Origin: Arthrobacter sp. UNC362MFTsu5.1
GTDB taxonomy: Bacteria; Actinomycetota; Actinomycetes; Actinomycetales; Micrococcaceae
DNA: 64,000 nt
Direction: 5' to 3'
NCBI RefSeq assembly: GCF_000685965.1
Contig: NZ_JMLE01000002.1
Location: forward strand, 124,001 to 188,000
The notes below the pieces were generated by a model, which saw only the letters and a program-made list of their open reading frames with translations, was not told the DNA's origin and did not search any database. The position numbers and the translations under genes are program-made. Shown in pieces: positions 55,592-63,907 of the stretch (its first letter is position 1; the number at the start of each line of letters is the position of its first letter).

Positions 55592-56938
55592 ATGGGTATG
55601 AATCTTGACCGCAGGCATTTCCTGGGGCTTGCCGGCGCAGGAGCCGGCGCCGCTGCGCTGGCAGCCTGCGGCGGCCCGTCCACCGGCGGAACAACTCCGG
55701 CGAGCGAAGCCGCCGAGATCGACTTCAGCGGCGTGAAGCCCGCCGCCTCGATCGACTTCTGGACCAGCCACCCGGGCAAGTCCCAGGACGTGGAGAAGTC
55801 CATCATCGCGAAGTTCCATGCCAAGTTCCCGGAGATCAAGGTGAACCTGGTGACGGCAGGTGCCAACTATGAGGAAATCGCGCAGAAGTTCCAGACCTCA
55901 CAGGCAGCCAAGGAAGCACTGCCGGGCGTTGTGGTGCTTTCGGATGTCTGGTGGTTCCGCTACTTCACCAACGGCAACATCATCCCGCTGGACGGCCTGG
56001 TCAAGCAGTTGGACATCAAGGTGGACGATTTCCAGAAGTCCCTCGTGGCGGACTACCAGTACGACGACAAGCAGTGGGCTCTCCCCTACGGCCGCTCCAC
56101 TCCGCTGTTCTACTACAACAAGGACCACTTCAAGGCTGCGGGGCTGCCTGACCGCGCACCGAAGACCTGGCAGGAGTTCGCCGAGTGGGCACCAAAGCTG
56201 AAGGCCAGTTCGGGCGCGCAGTACGCCTACATCTACCCGGCACTGGCGGGCTATGCGGGCTGGACCCTGCAGAACAACCTCTGGGGCTGGGGCGGCAGCT
56301 GGTCCAACGAGTGGACCATCAACTGCGACTCGGCGGAATCCGTGGAGGCGCTGCAGTGGGCCCAGGACTCCATCTACAAGGACGGCTGGGCGGGTGTTTC
56401 CTCGAAGGAGGCGGCTGACGACTTCGCCGCCGGGATCACGTCCTCCACCATCTCGTCCACCGGCTCACTGCTGGGTGTGCTGAAGTCGGCCAAGTTCAAT
56501 GTGGGCGTGGGCTTCCTGCCGGGCGGGCCCAAGGTGGAAAGCGGGGTGTGCCCCACCGGCGGCGCCGGCTTGGGCATCCCCAGTGGTGTCAGCAAGGAAG
56601 TGCAGCTGGCGGCCGGCACGTTCCTGAAGTTCATGACCGAGCCGGAAAACACCGCGGAATTCTCAGCGGCCACCGGCTACATGCCCACCCGCGTCTCCGC
56701 CGACATGACCTCGGTGCTGGCCAAGACCCCGCAGATCAAGACGGCCATGGACCAGCTCGCGGCCACCAAGGTCCAGGACAACGCCCGGGTGTTCCTGCCC
56801 GGTGCGGACCAGGAGATGGCCAAGGCCGCGGCGAAGATCCTCACCCAGCAGGGCGATGTTAAGGCCACCATGACCGCGCTGAAGTCCACGCTGGAAGGCA
56901 TCTACACGAAGGACGTCAAGCCCAAGCTGAAGAGCTGA
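55592..56938 (+). CDS. Extracellular solute-binding lipoprotein (UgpB-like)
   Basis: 448 residues. The signal peptide NLDRRHFLGLAGAGAGAAAL has a twin-arginine-like RRxFL motif and ends in the lipobox LAAC (Cys26), so it is a Tat-type lipoprotein candidate. The mature part resembles cluster D binding proteins: SIDFWTSHPGKSQDVEKSI, then YGRSTPLFYYNKDHFKAAGL and PKTWQEFAEWAPKLK. The STPxxYYNKDxFKxAGL block is also seen in glycerol-3-phosphate-binding UgpB, but oligosaccharides are equally possible. The ATG at 55592 has GAGAGG seven bases upstream. Confidence 0.88.
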   Translation: MGMNLDRRHFLGLAGAGAGAAALAACGGPSTGGTTPASEAAEIDFSGVKPAASIDFWTSHPGKSQDVEKSIIAKFHAKFPEIKVNLVTAGANYEEIAQKFQTSQAAKEALPGVVVLSDVWWFRYFTNGNIIPLDGLVKQLDIKVDDFQKSLVADYQYDDKQWALPYGRSTPLFYYNKDHFKAAGLPDRAPKTWQEFAEWAPKLKASSGAQYAYIYPALAGYAGWTLQNNLWGWGGSWSNEWTINCDSAESVEALQWAQDSIYKDGWAGVSSKEAADDFAAGITSSTISSTGSLLGVLKSAKFNVGVGFLPGGPKVESGVCPTGGAGLGIPSGVSKEVQLAAGTFLKFMTEPENTAEFSAATGYMPTRVSADMTSVLAKTPQIKTAMDQLAATKVQDNARVFLPGADQEMAKAAAKILTQQGDVKATMTALKSTLEGIYTKDVKPKLKS

Positions 56939-56961
56939 CGCATCCTTACCTGACTCGCGGA

Positions 56962-57044
56962 CTCGACGCGAAAAAAGCCCCGCGCTACGCAAAATCCCTG
57001 GCGCACCCGTTATTTCGGGTGCGCCAGGGATTTTGCGCGTCGAG
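56962..57044. terminator. Long bidirectional hairpin between binding-protein gene and map
   Basis: Perfect 21-base arms (56989-57009 and 57016-57036) with a six-base loop TTATTT. Outer 8-base arms CTCGACGC (56962-56969) and GCGTCGAG (57037-57044) extend it around an asymmetric 19-base bulge. On the minus strand that bulge reads GCGGGGC followed by six T, as in an intrinsic terminator for map. Confidence 0.8.
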
Positions 57045-57131
57045 GGCGTATTTGCGCGTCGCCTCGCGGCCGGGCGGGACGGAGCTGCGGGCGCGACGCC
57101 GGAGCGGGGCGCGACGCCGTGTGCCGGGGAC

Positions 57132-57959
57132 TTACGGAATCGGGACCGGGACCACGCCCAGCGGCGCAAGCCGCTCCGCACCGCCGTCGGGCGCGGAAAG
57201 AACCCAGATGCCCTTTTCATGCACGGCAACGGAGTGCTCCCACTGGCAGGAGCGCTTGCCGTCGGTGGTGACTACGGTCCAGTCATCCTCGAGTACGGCG
57301 GTCTCAATGCTGCCGCGGACCAGCATGGGCTCAATGGCCAGGCACAGCCCGGGACGGATCTTGGGACCGCGGTGGCTGGTGCGGTAGTTGAGCACGTCCG
57401 GCGCCATGTGCATTTCGGAGCCGATGCCGTGGCCCACGTAGTCTTCCAGGATGCCCAGCGGCTTGCCCTGCACGGAGGAAACGTAGTCGTCCACCGCGTT
57501 CCCGATGTCGCCCACGAACTTTCCGGTGGCCAGCGCGGCAATCCCCCGCCACATGGCCTCCTCAGTGACCTCGGACAACCGGACGTCTTCGGGATCGGGG
57601 GTCCCGACAATCACGGTGCGGGCGGAGTCGGAGTGCCAGCCGTCCACAATGGCGCCGCCATCGATCGAGATGATGTCGCCGTCGTTCAGCATGCGGCTGC
57701 CCGGGATGCCGTGGACCACTTCCTCATTGACGGAGGTGCAAATGGTGGCCGGGAACCCGTGGTAGCCGAGGAAGTTGGACTTGGCGCCCGCCTCGTCGAG
57801 GACTGCGCGGAATACTGCGTCCAGCTGGGCCGTGGTGGTACCGGGGACTGCGGCGGCCACGGCGGCGTCCAGCGCACGGCTCAGGACCAGGCCGGCCTCA
57901 TGCATGATGCGCATTTGGGCGTTGGTCTTGTATTCAATCCGGGGCTGTCCGAATGCCAT
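57132..57959 (-). CDS. map: Methionine aminopeptidase type I
   Basis: Removes N-terminal Met from nascent proteins. 275 residues with all five metal ligands: Asp100 and Asp111 (SIDGGAIVDGWHSDSAR), His177 (YVGHGIGSEMH), Glu210 (LCLAIEPML) and Glu241 (QWEHSVAV). His83 in VVHGIPG is the substrate-binding residue. In the standard actinobacterial order map sits between adk and infA; here it is an island between an ole-like operon and an ABC transporter. Confidence 0.95.
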   Translation of the reverse strand: MAFGQPRIEYKTNAQMRIMHEAGLVLSRALDAAVAAAVPGTTTAQLDAVFRAVLDEAGAKSNFLGYHGFPATICTSVNEEVVHGIPGSRMLNDGDIISIDGGAIVDGWHSDSARTVIVGTPDPEDVRLSEVTEEAMWRGIAALATGKFVGDIGNAVDDYVSSVQGKPLGILEDYVGHGIGSEMHMAPDVLNYRTSHRGPKIRPGLCLAIEPMLVRGSIETAVLEDDWTVVTTDGKRSCQWEHSVAVHEKGIWVLSAPDGGAERLAPLGVVPVPIP

Positions 57960-57996
57960 TTATACCTCAGTGCTTCGTCTCGCTGGCGGGATGGTT

Positions 57997-58908
57997 TCAT
58001 CCCAGGTCTCTGATCCATTCTCCCGCACTTGCGAAGCTGCTCGGGACAGGGTCAACTCCCAGCTCGTCCCGCAGGCGGCGCGTGCAGTAAGTGCGTTCGA
58101 AGCCGAGCTGGCTGACTGCGTAGCGCGTCAGCCGCGGCGGCCTGCGTGTCACGCCCGCCATCGCCTCGAGCGACGCCGCCAATGTCATCGCCGCGCGCAT
58201 CGGGATAAAGCCGAGTTCGACGTCGGACCGGCCAGTAGCGTCCAGCACTTCCCGCAGGACTCCTCCGAGGGCCACAGGCCGCTGGTCCGCCACGTTGACG
58301 GGACCGGTGGCGTCCGCGGTGCAGGCGGCGAGCGCTGCCCGGGCCAGGTTGCCGATGGATGTCAGCTGGTGCAGGACATCCGGGCCGCCGACGCTGAGCA
58401 GCCTGTTATTGTTCACGTTGCCCATGAGGCGGGGCAGGAGGGTCCGGTCACCCCGGCCGTAGACACCGTGCGGCCGGAGGATCAGCGCATTGCCGTGCCG
58501 TGCCGCCGCTGCCTCGGCAAGGGCCTTTGAACTGGCGTAGGCGTTCAGGTACCGGCCGGCGACCGGCTCCTCCGGCCGGTCGACGCACGGCTGCCACCAT
58601 GGATAGACGCTGGAACTGGAAATGTGGACCAGCCGCGCACGGGGAAAGGTAGCCGCAACAGCTTCGGTCCCGTGGACATTGACGCGGTGGAAAAGCTGCG
58701 GAGGCCCCCAGTCCGCCACATGCGCTCCGGAATGCACGACGGCGTCCACTTCCGGCGGGCTTGTCAGCGGCCCTGCGCTGAGGTCCCACACCGTTACGCC
58801 CGGGAGCCGGCGCCGGCCGTACCGGACCACCTCCCAACCGCGATCCTCGGCAGCTTCGGCAACAGCGCCGCCGACAAATCCGCTGGCCCCGGTCACGGCG
58901 ATCCTCAT
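57997..58908 (-). CDS. OleD-like NAD(P)-dependent reductase
   Basis: 303-residue extended short-chain dehydrogenase. Nucleotide loop VTGASGFVG, then AHVADWGPPQLFHRVNVHG, HISSSSVYPWW and the catalytic Tyr124/Lys128 in AYASSKALAEAA. The AH-ADWG and N-V-x-GT blocks match OleD, the 2-alkyl-3-ketoacyl reductase that gives the beta-hydroxy acid in head-to-head hydrocarbon synthesis. Overlaps the OleC-like gene by four bases, with GGAGGAGACGCC before its ATG. Last gene of a five-gene operon. A sugar-nucleotide epimerase is the alternative reading. Confidence 0.75.
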   Translation of the reverse strand: MRIAVTGASGFVGGAVAEAAEDRGWEVVRYGRRRLPGVTVWDLSAGPLTSPPEVDAVVHSGAHVADWGPPQLFHRVNVHGTEAVAATFPRARLVHISSSSVYPWWQPCVDRPEEPVAGRYLNAYASSKALAEAAAARHGNALILRPHGVYGRGDRTLLPRLMGNVNNNRLLSVGGPDVLHQLTSIGNLARAALAACTADATGPVNVADQRPVALGGVLREVLDATGRSDVELGFIPMRAAMTLAASLEAMAGVTRRPPRLTRYAVSQLGFERTYCTRRLRDELGVDPVPSSFASAGEWIRDLG

Positions 58909-60653
58909 GGCGTCTCCTCCGAGGGCCGGTCTCGCTGCGGGCTCCCGTACGGCGGGCTCCCATGAGTCAGGCGGTCCGAGAACAGCGCCCGCAGCGCCAC
59001 GCGGTCCGGTTTGCGGTGCCGCCCCGACGCCGGAAGCCTGGGCATGGCCTCGATCCGGTCGGGCAGAGCCGATTCGTCAATGAGCAGGGGCAGCTCGCGG
59101 TGCAGGGTCCGGAGCAACGCCGCCGGGTCCTGTCCCTGCCGCGGTTCGACGGCGAGCCACACCGTTTCGTCGCCGATGCCGTCCGGGACGCCGACCATCG
59201 CTGCCTGGGCCACGCCGTCGATGCCGGCAATGACCGGCTCGTACAGGCCCGGGTAGATGTTGGTCTTGCCGCGGATGATCATGTCCTTCTTGCGCCCCAG
59301 TAGGACGAGCCTCGGCGTCCCGGTAGAGCCGGCCGGGCCGCGGTCCACGCGCACGAGGTCGCCGGTGGCGTGCTCGTCCATGGTGTCCTCGCCAAGGTAA
59401 CCCAGGCACATGTTGGGCCCGGAGACGATCAGTTCATGGTCCTCAGCCACCCGGAAGCGCACGCCCGGCAGCGGACCGCCGAGGTAGTCGCCCTCGCCGG
59501 CACCGTCCGCGGTCCGGAATTCCGCGGTGCGTCCGGACGCGAAGTCCAGTTTCTCGCGTCCGTCGGCGATCGCGATGGGCAGGACTTCGGTCATCCCGTA
59601 GATGCAGTGGAAACGCACTCCCGGCAGGAGCCGGGCAGCCCGCGCCAGGAACGGGGCCAGCACGGGCGCGGCACCCAGCATCACTGTTTTCAGGGTGCCC
59701 GGCCACGCCAGCTGTCCTGATTCCACGGCGTCCAGGATCGGCGCCAGCTGTGACGGCACCAGGAACACATGGGTGGCCGCCTTCCGGCCCGGCGCCGGTC
59801 CCAGTTCTGCCGCGAACCGCACCGGATCGATGGTGGCGGACAACCCGTACGCCGGCATGGTCCAGTGGGCGCCGGCGATCAGGGCCGGCAAGCCCATCAT
59901 CAGCTGTTCGGAGTGGATGCGGTCGCCGGCGGCGAACGTGCAGCGTGTGCTCAACTGGCCGAAACCGGCCGCCAGGGTTCCGCGGCTGTGCACCACGCCC
60001 TTCGGCTTCCCGGTGGTGCCCGACGTGAAGATGATGACCGCTTCCTGCCCCGGTGCGGCTTCGACCGGCGGGGGACCGTCCGGCATGCCGCCGTCGTGAG
60101 CGCCGCCGTCGTACTTGCTTCCACGGGAAGCGTTTCGGGACAGGGCACGGATGTTGGTCGACGTGAACGGGACCCCCGGAAGCCACGGGCCGGAGTGGAA
60201 GTGCCGGACCTCCATTGTGGCGTAGTCCGGAAGCAGCAGGCCGCGCCGCCGGGCAAGGCGCCGCTGCGGCCCGGGCGCGCTGAGCGCATAAAGCAGCGAC
60301 TCGGAGGCCGCCCAGCGCGGCGATGCGAGCGCCGTCCTGCTCCGGAAGAGTTCGGGGCCAACCCCCGGGTCGATGAATACGACGGCCCCGCCGGCCCGGA
60401 CTGCGGCCAGGGCGAGCGTGAACGCCGCCGGCCCCGGCCGTACGGAAAACAGCAGGCGCTCCCCCGGACCGAATCCCTCGCGCCGCAGGCCCGCCGCGGT
60501 GGATTCAATCCCGGCGGCAAGGTCCCGGTAGCTAATGGTCTTCCCCGGCTTTCCGCCGCGTTTGCCGGGTGCCGTGATGGCCGGGTGGTCCGGGTACATC
60601 GCAGCAGCGTCATACACAGCGGCGATGAGGTCGTCCGGCAGGTCAGTTGGCAC
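58905..60653 (-). CDS. OleC-like AMP-dependent synthetase (putative beta-lactone synthetase)
   Basis: 582-residue ANL-family enzyme. The ATP loop is IIFTSGTTGKPKGVVHSRG at 208-226. YGMTEVLPIA, a motif ending in GDLVRVD, LGRKKDMIIRGKTNIYPG and a C-terminal Lys in HRKPDRVAL follow. The N-terminal GGAVVFIDPGVGPE block resembles OleC, which closes a 2-alkyl-3-hydroxy acid to a beta-lactone with ATP. Its position with OleA- and OleD-like genes supports that role over an ordinary acyl-CoA ligase. No fused hydrolase (OleB) domain is present, unlike the OleBC fusions of some actinobacteria. Overlaps the P450 gene by 11 bases. Confidence 0.75.
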   Translation of the reverse strand: MPTDLPDDLIAAVYDAAAMYPDHPAITAPGKRGGKPGKTISYRDLAAGIESTAAGLRREGFGPGERLLFSVRPGPAAFTLALAAVRAGGAVVFIDPGVGPELFRSRTALASPRWAASESLLYALSAPGPQRRLARRRGLLLPDYATMEVRHFHSGPWLPGVPFTSTNIRALSRNASRGSKYDGGAHDGGMPDGPPPVEAAPGQEAVIIFTSGTTGKPKGVVHSRGTLAAGFGQLSTRCTFAAGDRIHSEQLMMGLPALIAGAHWTMPAYGLSATIDPVRFAAELGPAPGRKAATHVFLVPSQLAPILDAVESGQLAWPGTLKTVMLGAAPVLAPFLARAARLLPGVRFHCIYGMTEVLPIAIADGREKLDFASGRTAEFRTADGAGEGDYLGGPLPGVRFRVAEDHELIVSGPNMCLGYLGEDTMDEHATGDLVRVDRGPAGSTGTPRLVLLGRKKDMIIRGKTNIYPGLYEPVIAGIDGVAQAAMVGVPDGIGDETVWLAVEPRQGQDPAALLRTLHRELPLLIDESALPDRIEAMPRLPASGRHRKPDRVALRALFSDRLTHGSPPYGSPQRDRPSEETP

Positions 60654-61872
60654 GGGTCAGCTCCAAGGACTTGTAGTGCGGAATAAGTACGTTCCGGCTC
60701 ACGGTCCGTGAGCGGATGCGCCACGGGCAGCGCGCGTACTCGTCCAGCAGCACGGTCAAGGCGCAGTTGATTTCGGCCATAGCCAGCGGCATCCCGATGC
60801 AGAAGTGGGCCCCCGCCCCGAACCACAGCTGGCGGGCCGCCGGCGGGACGGGCGTTCCCGGGTCGAAACCGCCCAGGCGCTTGACGGCGTGCACCGTCGA
60901 CAGCAGGATCCGGTCCCCCGGGTTGATCCGGACACCGCCCAGCCGCCCGGCCGCTGTGGCCTCACGGAGCATCATCGGCGACGGCGCCGTGTACCGCAGG
61001 CCCTCGGTGACGGCGTCGGGGAGCCCGCTGCGGTCAGCTGACAGCGCGGGCAGCCTGCCGTCGTCGAACAGCATGGCGGCGAGCCGCGGAACGTAGGACA
61101 CCAGGGTTTCGGTCCCGGCGATCACAAAGGCACTGACAATCCCCACTGCTTCGTCCTCCCCGAGCCCCAGGACCCGGAGGCGGCCCGGAAAAGTGGAGGG
61201 ATCGTCGCTGCGGTAGGCGTTCCGTACGGGTCCGGCCAGAATTTCGACGGCGGCCTTCGCCTGTGCGACCTGAGCCGGCGCCAGCCCAGGCCGCCCCAGC
61301 CGCACCAGCGAGGTGATGGAGGTGCCCAGGGTGAAGAGGTCGCTGTCCGGCAGGCGGCCGGGCGCATCGTCCGGGACGCCCAGCAGCCTGCTGATCACTC
61401 CCCCGGACAGTTCCTTGACCAGCCCGACGAACTCCACCGAGCCGCCATGCTCCAGCCCTGCGGCCAGCCGCCCGCGCAGCCGCTCGCCCGCCGGGGCAAC
61501 GATGGCTTCGACAGCCCGCGGCGTGAAGAGGCCGTTGAGGCGGCGGCGCAGCTCAAGGTGCTCTTCCCCGTGCATGTTCAGCAGGGCACGGGGACCCACC
61601 ACCGGGGTCCAGAGAGCGCCGGAAGCCGTGGCCCCGGACTTCGAGTAGCTGGCATCCATCAGCACTTCCCTGACCAGGGAGGCCTCGCTGACGAGTACGC
61701 CCAGGCCGGGCAGCCGGACAACGGGCCGGAGCTTCCCCAGCCCGCGGATCAGCGGGTAGGCCACAGGATGGGCGCCGACGTGGAGCCGCCGCTCCCACAT
61801 GGCCAGGCGGCCGGTGCCGGACTCCCGGGCGGACGCTTGCCCCGTCACCGCGCGTTCCGAAACGCCACTCAC
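60643..61872 (-). CDS. Cytochrome P450
   Basis: 409-residue soluble bacterial P450. The heme-binding loop is FGAGAHFCIG with Cys358. The ExxR motif is TEGLRYTAP (Glu290, Arg293). The I-helix oxygen-activation motif is AGTETL at 252-257, with Glu-Thr in place of the common Asp/Glu-Thr-Thr. No redox partner is encoded nearby. GTG at 61872 overlaps the glycosyltransferase stop by four bases. In this operon it most likely hydroxylates the lipid product or its precursor; that is inference from context. Confidence 0.9.
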   Translation of the reverse strand: MSGVSERAVTGQASARESGTGRLAMWERRLHVGAHPVAYPLIRGLGKLRPVVRLPGLGVLVSEASLVREVLMDASYSKSGATASGALWTPVVGPRALLNMHGEEHLELRRRLNGLFTPRAVEAIVAPAGERLRGRLAAGLEHGGSVEFVGLVKELSGGVISRLLGVPDDAPGRLPDSDLFTLGTSITSLVRLGRPGLAPAQVAQAKAAVEILAGPVRNAYRSDDPSTFPGRLRVLGLGEDEAVGIVSAFVIAGTETLVSYVPRLAAMLFDDGRLPALSADRSGLPDAVTEGLRYTAPSPMMLREATAAGRLGGVRINPGDRILLSTVHAVKRLGGFDPGTPVPPAARQLWFGAGAHFCIGMPLAMAEINCALTVLLDEYARCPWRIRSRTVSRNVLIPHYKSLELTRAN

Positions 61873-62669
61873 CGGATGTCCACGTGGTCCGGGCGGAACC
61901 GGTGGTCCGCGTACCAGGCGAGGGTGTTGGGCAGGCCCCAGGCCTGAACCCTGCGGGAGGAGCCGAACACCACCACGTTGCGCCGGAGGGCATAGGAGCG
62001 CGTGAGCTTGCGGACCCGGTTGGAAAGCGCACGGTCCTCGTGCAGCTCCTCGATGCTGGTGCGCGGGAACCCGCCCGAGCGCAGATACAGCTCTGCGGTG
62101 ATGGCCATGTTGCACCCGGGCAGCATCTGGTAGGGGCCAAGGTAGCCCTCCCCCTTGTTTCCCGGGCGGATGCGGCCGAAGAACGACGCGACCTCGACGG
62201 CCAGGAGCATCAACCAGCGGCTGTTCCGGGCCAGGCCTTCATCCAGCCGCGGGTTCAGCTGGCCGGCAATCATCTCCAGGCCGTCGTCGAACGCTTCCAT
62301 GATGCGCAGTGTCCAGTCAGCAGCCGGGAGGCAGTCCGAGTCGGTGCGCGCCAGCCACCGGGCGCCGTTCAGGGCGCCGAAGCGCATGCCTGTGTCCGCG
62401 GCGGCTCCGGTGCCCTTCTGCGGCTCGCGGAGCAGACGGATATCCATGGCCGGGTGAAGCCTGGCAAAGTCGGCGACGATTGACCTGGTGGCATCAGTGG
62501 ACCCGTTGTCCACTACCACGAGCGTGAAGTCTTTGTGCCGCTGGCCGGCAAGCGCCTGCAGTGACTGGCCGATCAGCTTCTCTTCGTTGAGCGCCGGCAT
62601 CGCGACACACAGCGCCCGCACCGGCGGTTGGCCGCCCGGGGCAGTCGGTTCGCCGCCCGGGGCCGTCAC
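61869..62669 (-). CDS. GT2-family glycosyltransferase of the ole-like operon
   Basis: 266 residues with a GT-A fold: ALCVAMPALNEEKLIGQSLQ, VVVDNGSTDATRSIVADF, and the metal-binding DxD in ARTDSDCLPAAD. GCNMAITAELYLRSGGFP and EDRALSNRVRK are the acceptor-side motifs. No transmembrane segments, so it acts in the cytosol or at the inner leaflet. The GTG start overlaps the OleA-like stop by four bases, and the stop overlaps the P450 start by four. Its sugar donor cannot be told. Confidence 0.85.
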   Translation of the reverse strand: MTAPGGEPTAPGGQPPVRALCVAMPALNEEKLIGQSLQALAGQRHKDFTLVVVDNGSTDATRSIVADFARLHPAMDIRLLREPQKGTGAAADTGMRFGALNGARWLARTDSDCLPAADWTLRIMEAFDDGLEMIAGQLNPRLDEGLARNSRWLMLLAVEVASFFGRIRPGNKGEGYLGPYQMLPGCNMAITAELYLRSGGFPRTSIEELHEDRALSNRVRKLTRSYALRRNVVVFGSSRRVQAWGLPNTLAWYADHRFRPDHVDIR

Positions 62670-63700
62670 AGCCGCACCACGGCGATGCCCAGGCTCACGC
62701 CGCCGGCCAGACCCACCAGTGCCACCAGGTCGCCGGGTCCGCAGCGGCCAAGGTCCTGTGCCACCTTCAGCTGCAGGGGCAGGCTGACCGAGGCCATGTT
62801 GCCGTACTCCTCCACGGTCCTGACGAGCTTGTCCTGCGGCACCCCGGCGCCGCGGGCGAAGATGTCCCGGTACGGCGCACTCACCTGGTGGACGCACACC
62901 ACTGCGAAGTCGGCCCATGCCAGGCCCACCCGCTCCAGGGTCTCGTCGAGGATTCCCCGCCCGAGGTCAAGGAAGGCGTCCTTGAGCTTTTCGCCGTCCA
63001 TGTTGAAATACGTCGCCTCGAGGTCCCGCGGGGCAACGGAGCCGCCGGTGGCGAGGGTTCCCACAGCCCAGTGGCTGCTCTTCGCGGTGAACCCCATGCC
63101 CAGCACCCGGGCCCCGGCGTCGTCGTCGGGGTCTGCCGGTTCCAGCAGCAGCGCACACCCGGCGTCGCTCATGGTGTAGCCAGGGAAGGCCGCGGCGAAC
63201 GTCTCCTGGTCCGGGACGGACCACCGCACCGCCCTGGAGGGCGACTCCCCGCTGACCAGGAGAACGCGCTGGTAGCGTCCCGAGCCGATCAGCGCGTCGG
63301 CTACTTCCAGGCCGTTGAGGAGGCTGTTGCAGGCGTTCTTGATGTCCATCACCGGGCAGCCCATGCCAAGCTTTGCGGCCACCATGTGCCCGGTGGCCGG
63401 TTCCACCATGTCCTGGCTGGCGGAGGCAAAAAGGAGGAGGTCGACGTCGGCGGGCTGGAGTCCGCGGTCCGCCAGCAGTTTCGCGGCGGCTACTGCCGCA
63501 AGGTCGGAGGCCTGCTCGTTCGCCGCCATGACGGACCGGCTGCGGATCCCGGTGAGCCTGCCGATCAGGCCCTTCGGGACGCGGAAACCTGGACTGGCGG
63601 CAGCGAGCTGCTGCTCCAGCTGCGCGGTGCCAAGCCGTCCTGGCGGCACATAGACTTCGAGGCCGGCGATCCTCGCCGCCCCCGGAAGGGTCTGGTTCAT
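62666..63700 (-). CDS. OleA-like thiolase-fold condensing enzyme
   Basis: 344 residues. Catalytic Cys124 (DIKNACNSLLNG), His271 (VCVHQVSAPY) and Asn301 (EEYGNMASVSLP) are in place. Glu100 in SQDMVEPATG matches the glutamate that acts as catalytic base in Xanthomonas OleA and is absent from FabH. The spacing between the four residues is close to that of OleA. It should join two acyl-CoA (or acyl-ACP) chains head-to-head to a 2-alkyl-3-keto acid. ATG at 63700 follows GGGGAGATACTGC. First gene of the operon. Confidence 0.82.
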   Translation of the reverse strand: MNQTLPGAARIAGLEVYVPPGRLGTAQLEQQLAAASPGFRVPKGLIGRLTGIRSRSVMAANEQASDLAAVAAAKLLADRGLQPADVDLLLFASASQDMVEPATGHMVAAKLGMGCPVMDIKNACNSLLNGLEVADALIGSGRYQRVLLVSGESPSRAVRWSVPDQETFAAAFPGYTMSDAGCALLLEPADPDDDAGARVLGMGFTAKSSHWAVGTLATGGSVAPRDLEATYFNMDGEKLKDAFLDLGRGILDETLERVGLAWADFAVVCVHQVSAPYRDIFARGAGVPQDKLVRTVEEYGNMASVSLPLQLKVAQDLGRCGPGDLVALVGLAGGVSLGIAVVRL

Positions 63701-63793
63701 GCAGTATCTCCCCACAGACAATGCGTCCGGTGACATCCGGCTCCGGTCCCGGGTGCTTGACGGCGTCAATGTCCCGCAGCGCCGCCCCCATCA

Positions 63794-63849
63794 CCCTTCC
63801 AAACAAGGAAGGGCGCGTCCCGTACTCGATGGTACGGGACGCGCCCTTC
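63794..63849 (-). terminator. Terminator after adk with an alternative overlapping hairpin
   Basis: Perfect 18-base arms (63808-63825 and 63832-63849) with a six-base loop, 58 bases after the adk stop, followed on the minus strand by CTTGTTTGG. A second, mutually exclusive hairpin CCCTTCC-N6-GGAAGGG (63794-63813) shares six bases with the first. Confidence 0.75.
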
Positions 63850-63907
63850 AAGGCACTGGAGGCGAGCCGGGTCTGCAGTCAGACGCAGGAATCCGGCAAA
63901 TCCTGGA

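Noticed and set aside
53712..56938. Complete ABC importer
   Set aside because: Two permeases and a binding protein are present, but no ATP-binding protein gene occurs within the block or next to it.
57033..58013. 326-codon plus-strand frame opposite map
   Set aside because: Antisense to a fully motif-complete methionine aminopeptidase and begins inside the long hairpin.
58905..60653. Loss of the catalytic Lys in the OleC-like synthetase (SGR instead of SGK)
   Set aside because: A Lys is present three residues later in RKPDR, which matches the canonical K-x-D-R spacing, so the residue is probably only shifted.
62666..63700. FabH (KAS III) as the name for the condensing enzyme
   Set aside because: The catalytic triad alone would allow FabH, but Glu100 in the EPAT context and the OleC/OleD-like neighbours favour an OleA-type enzyme.
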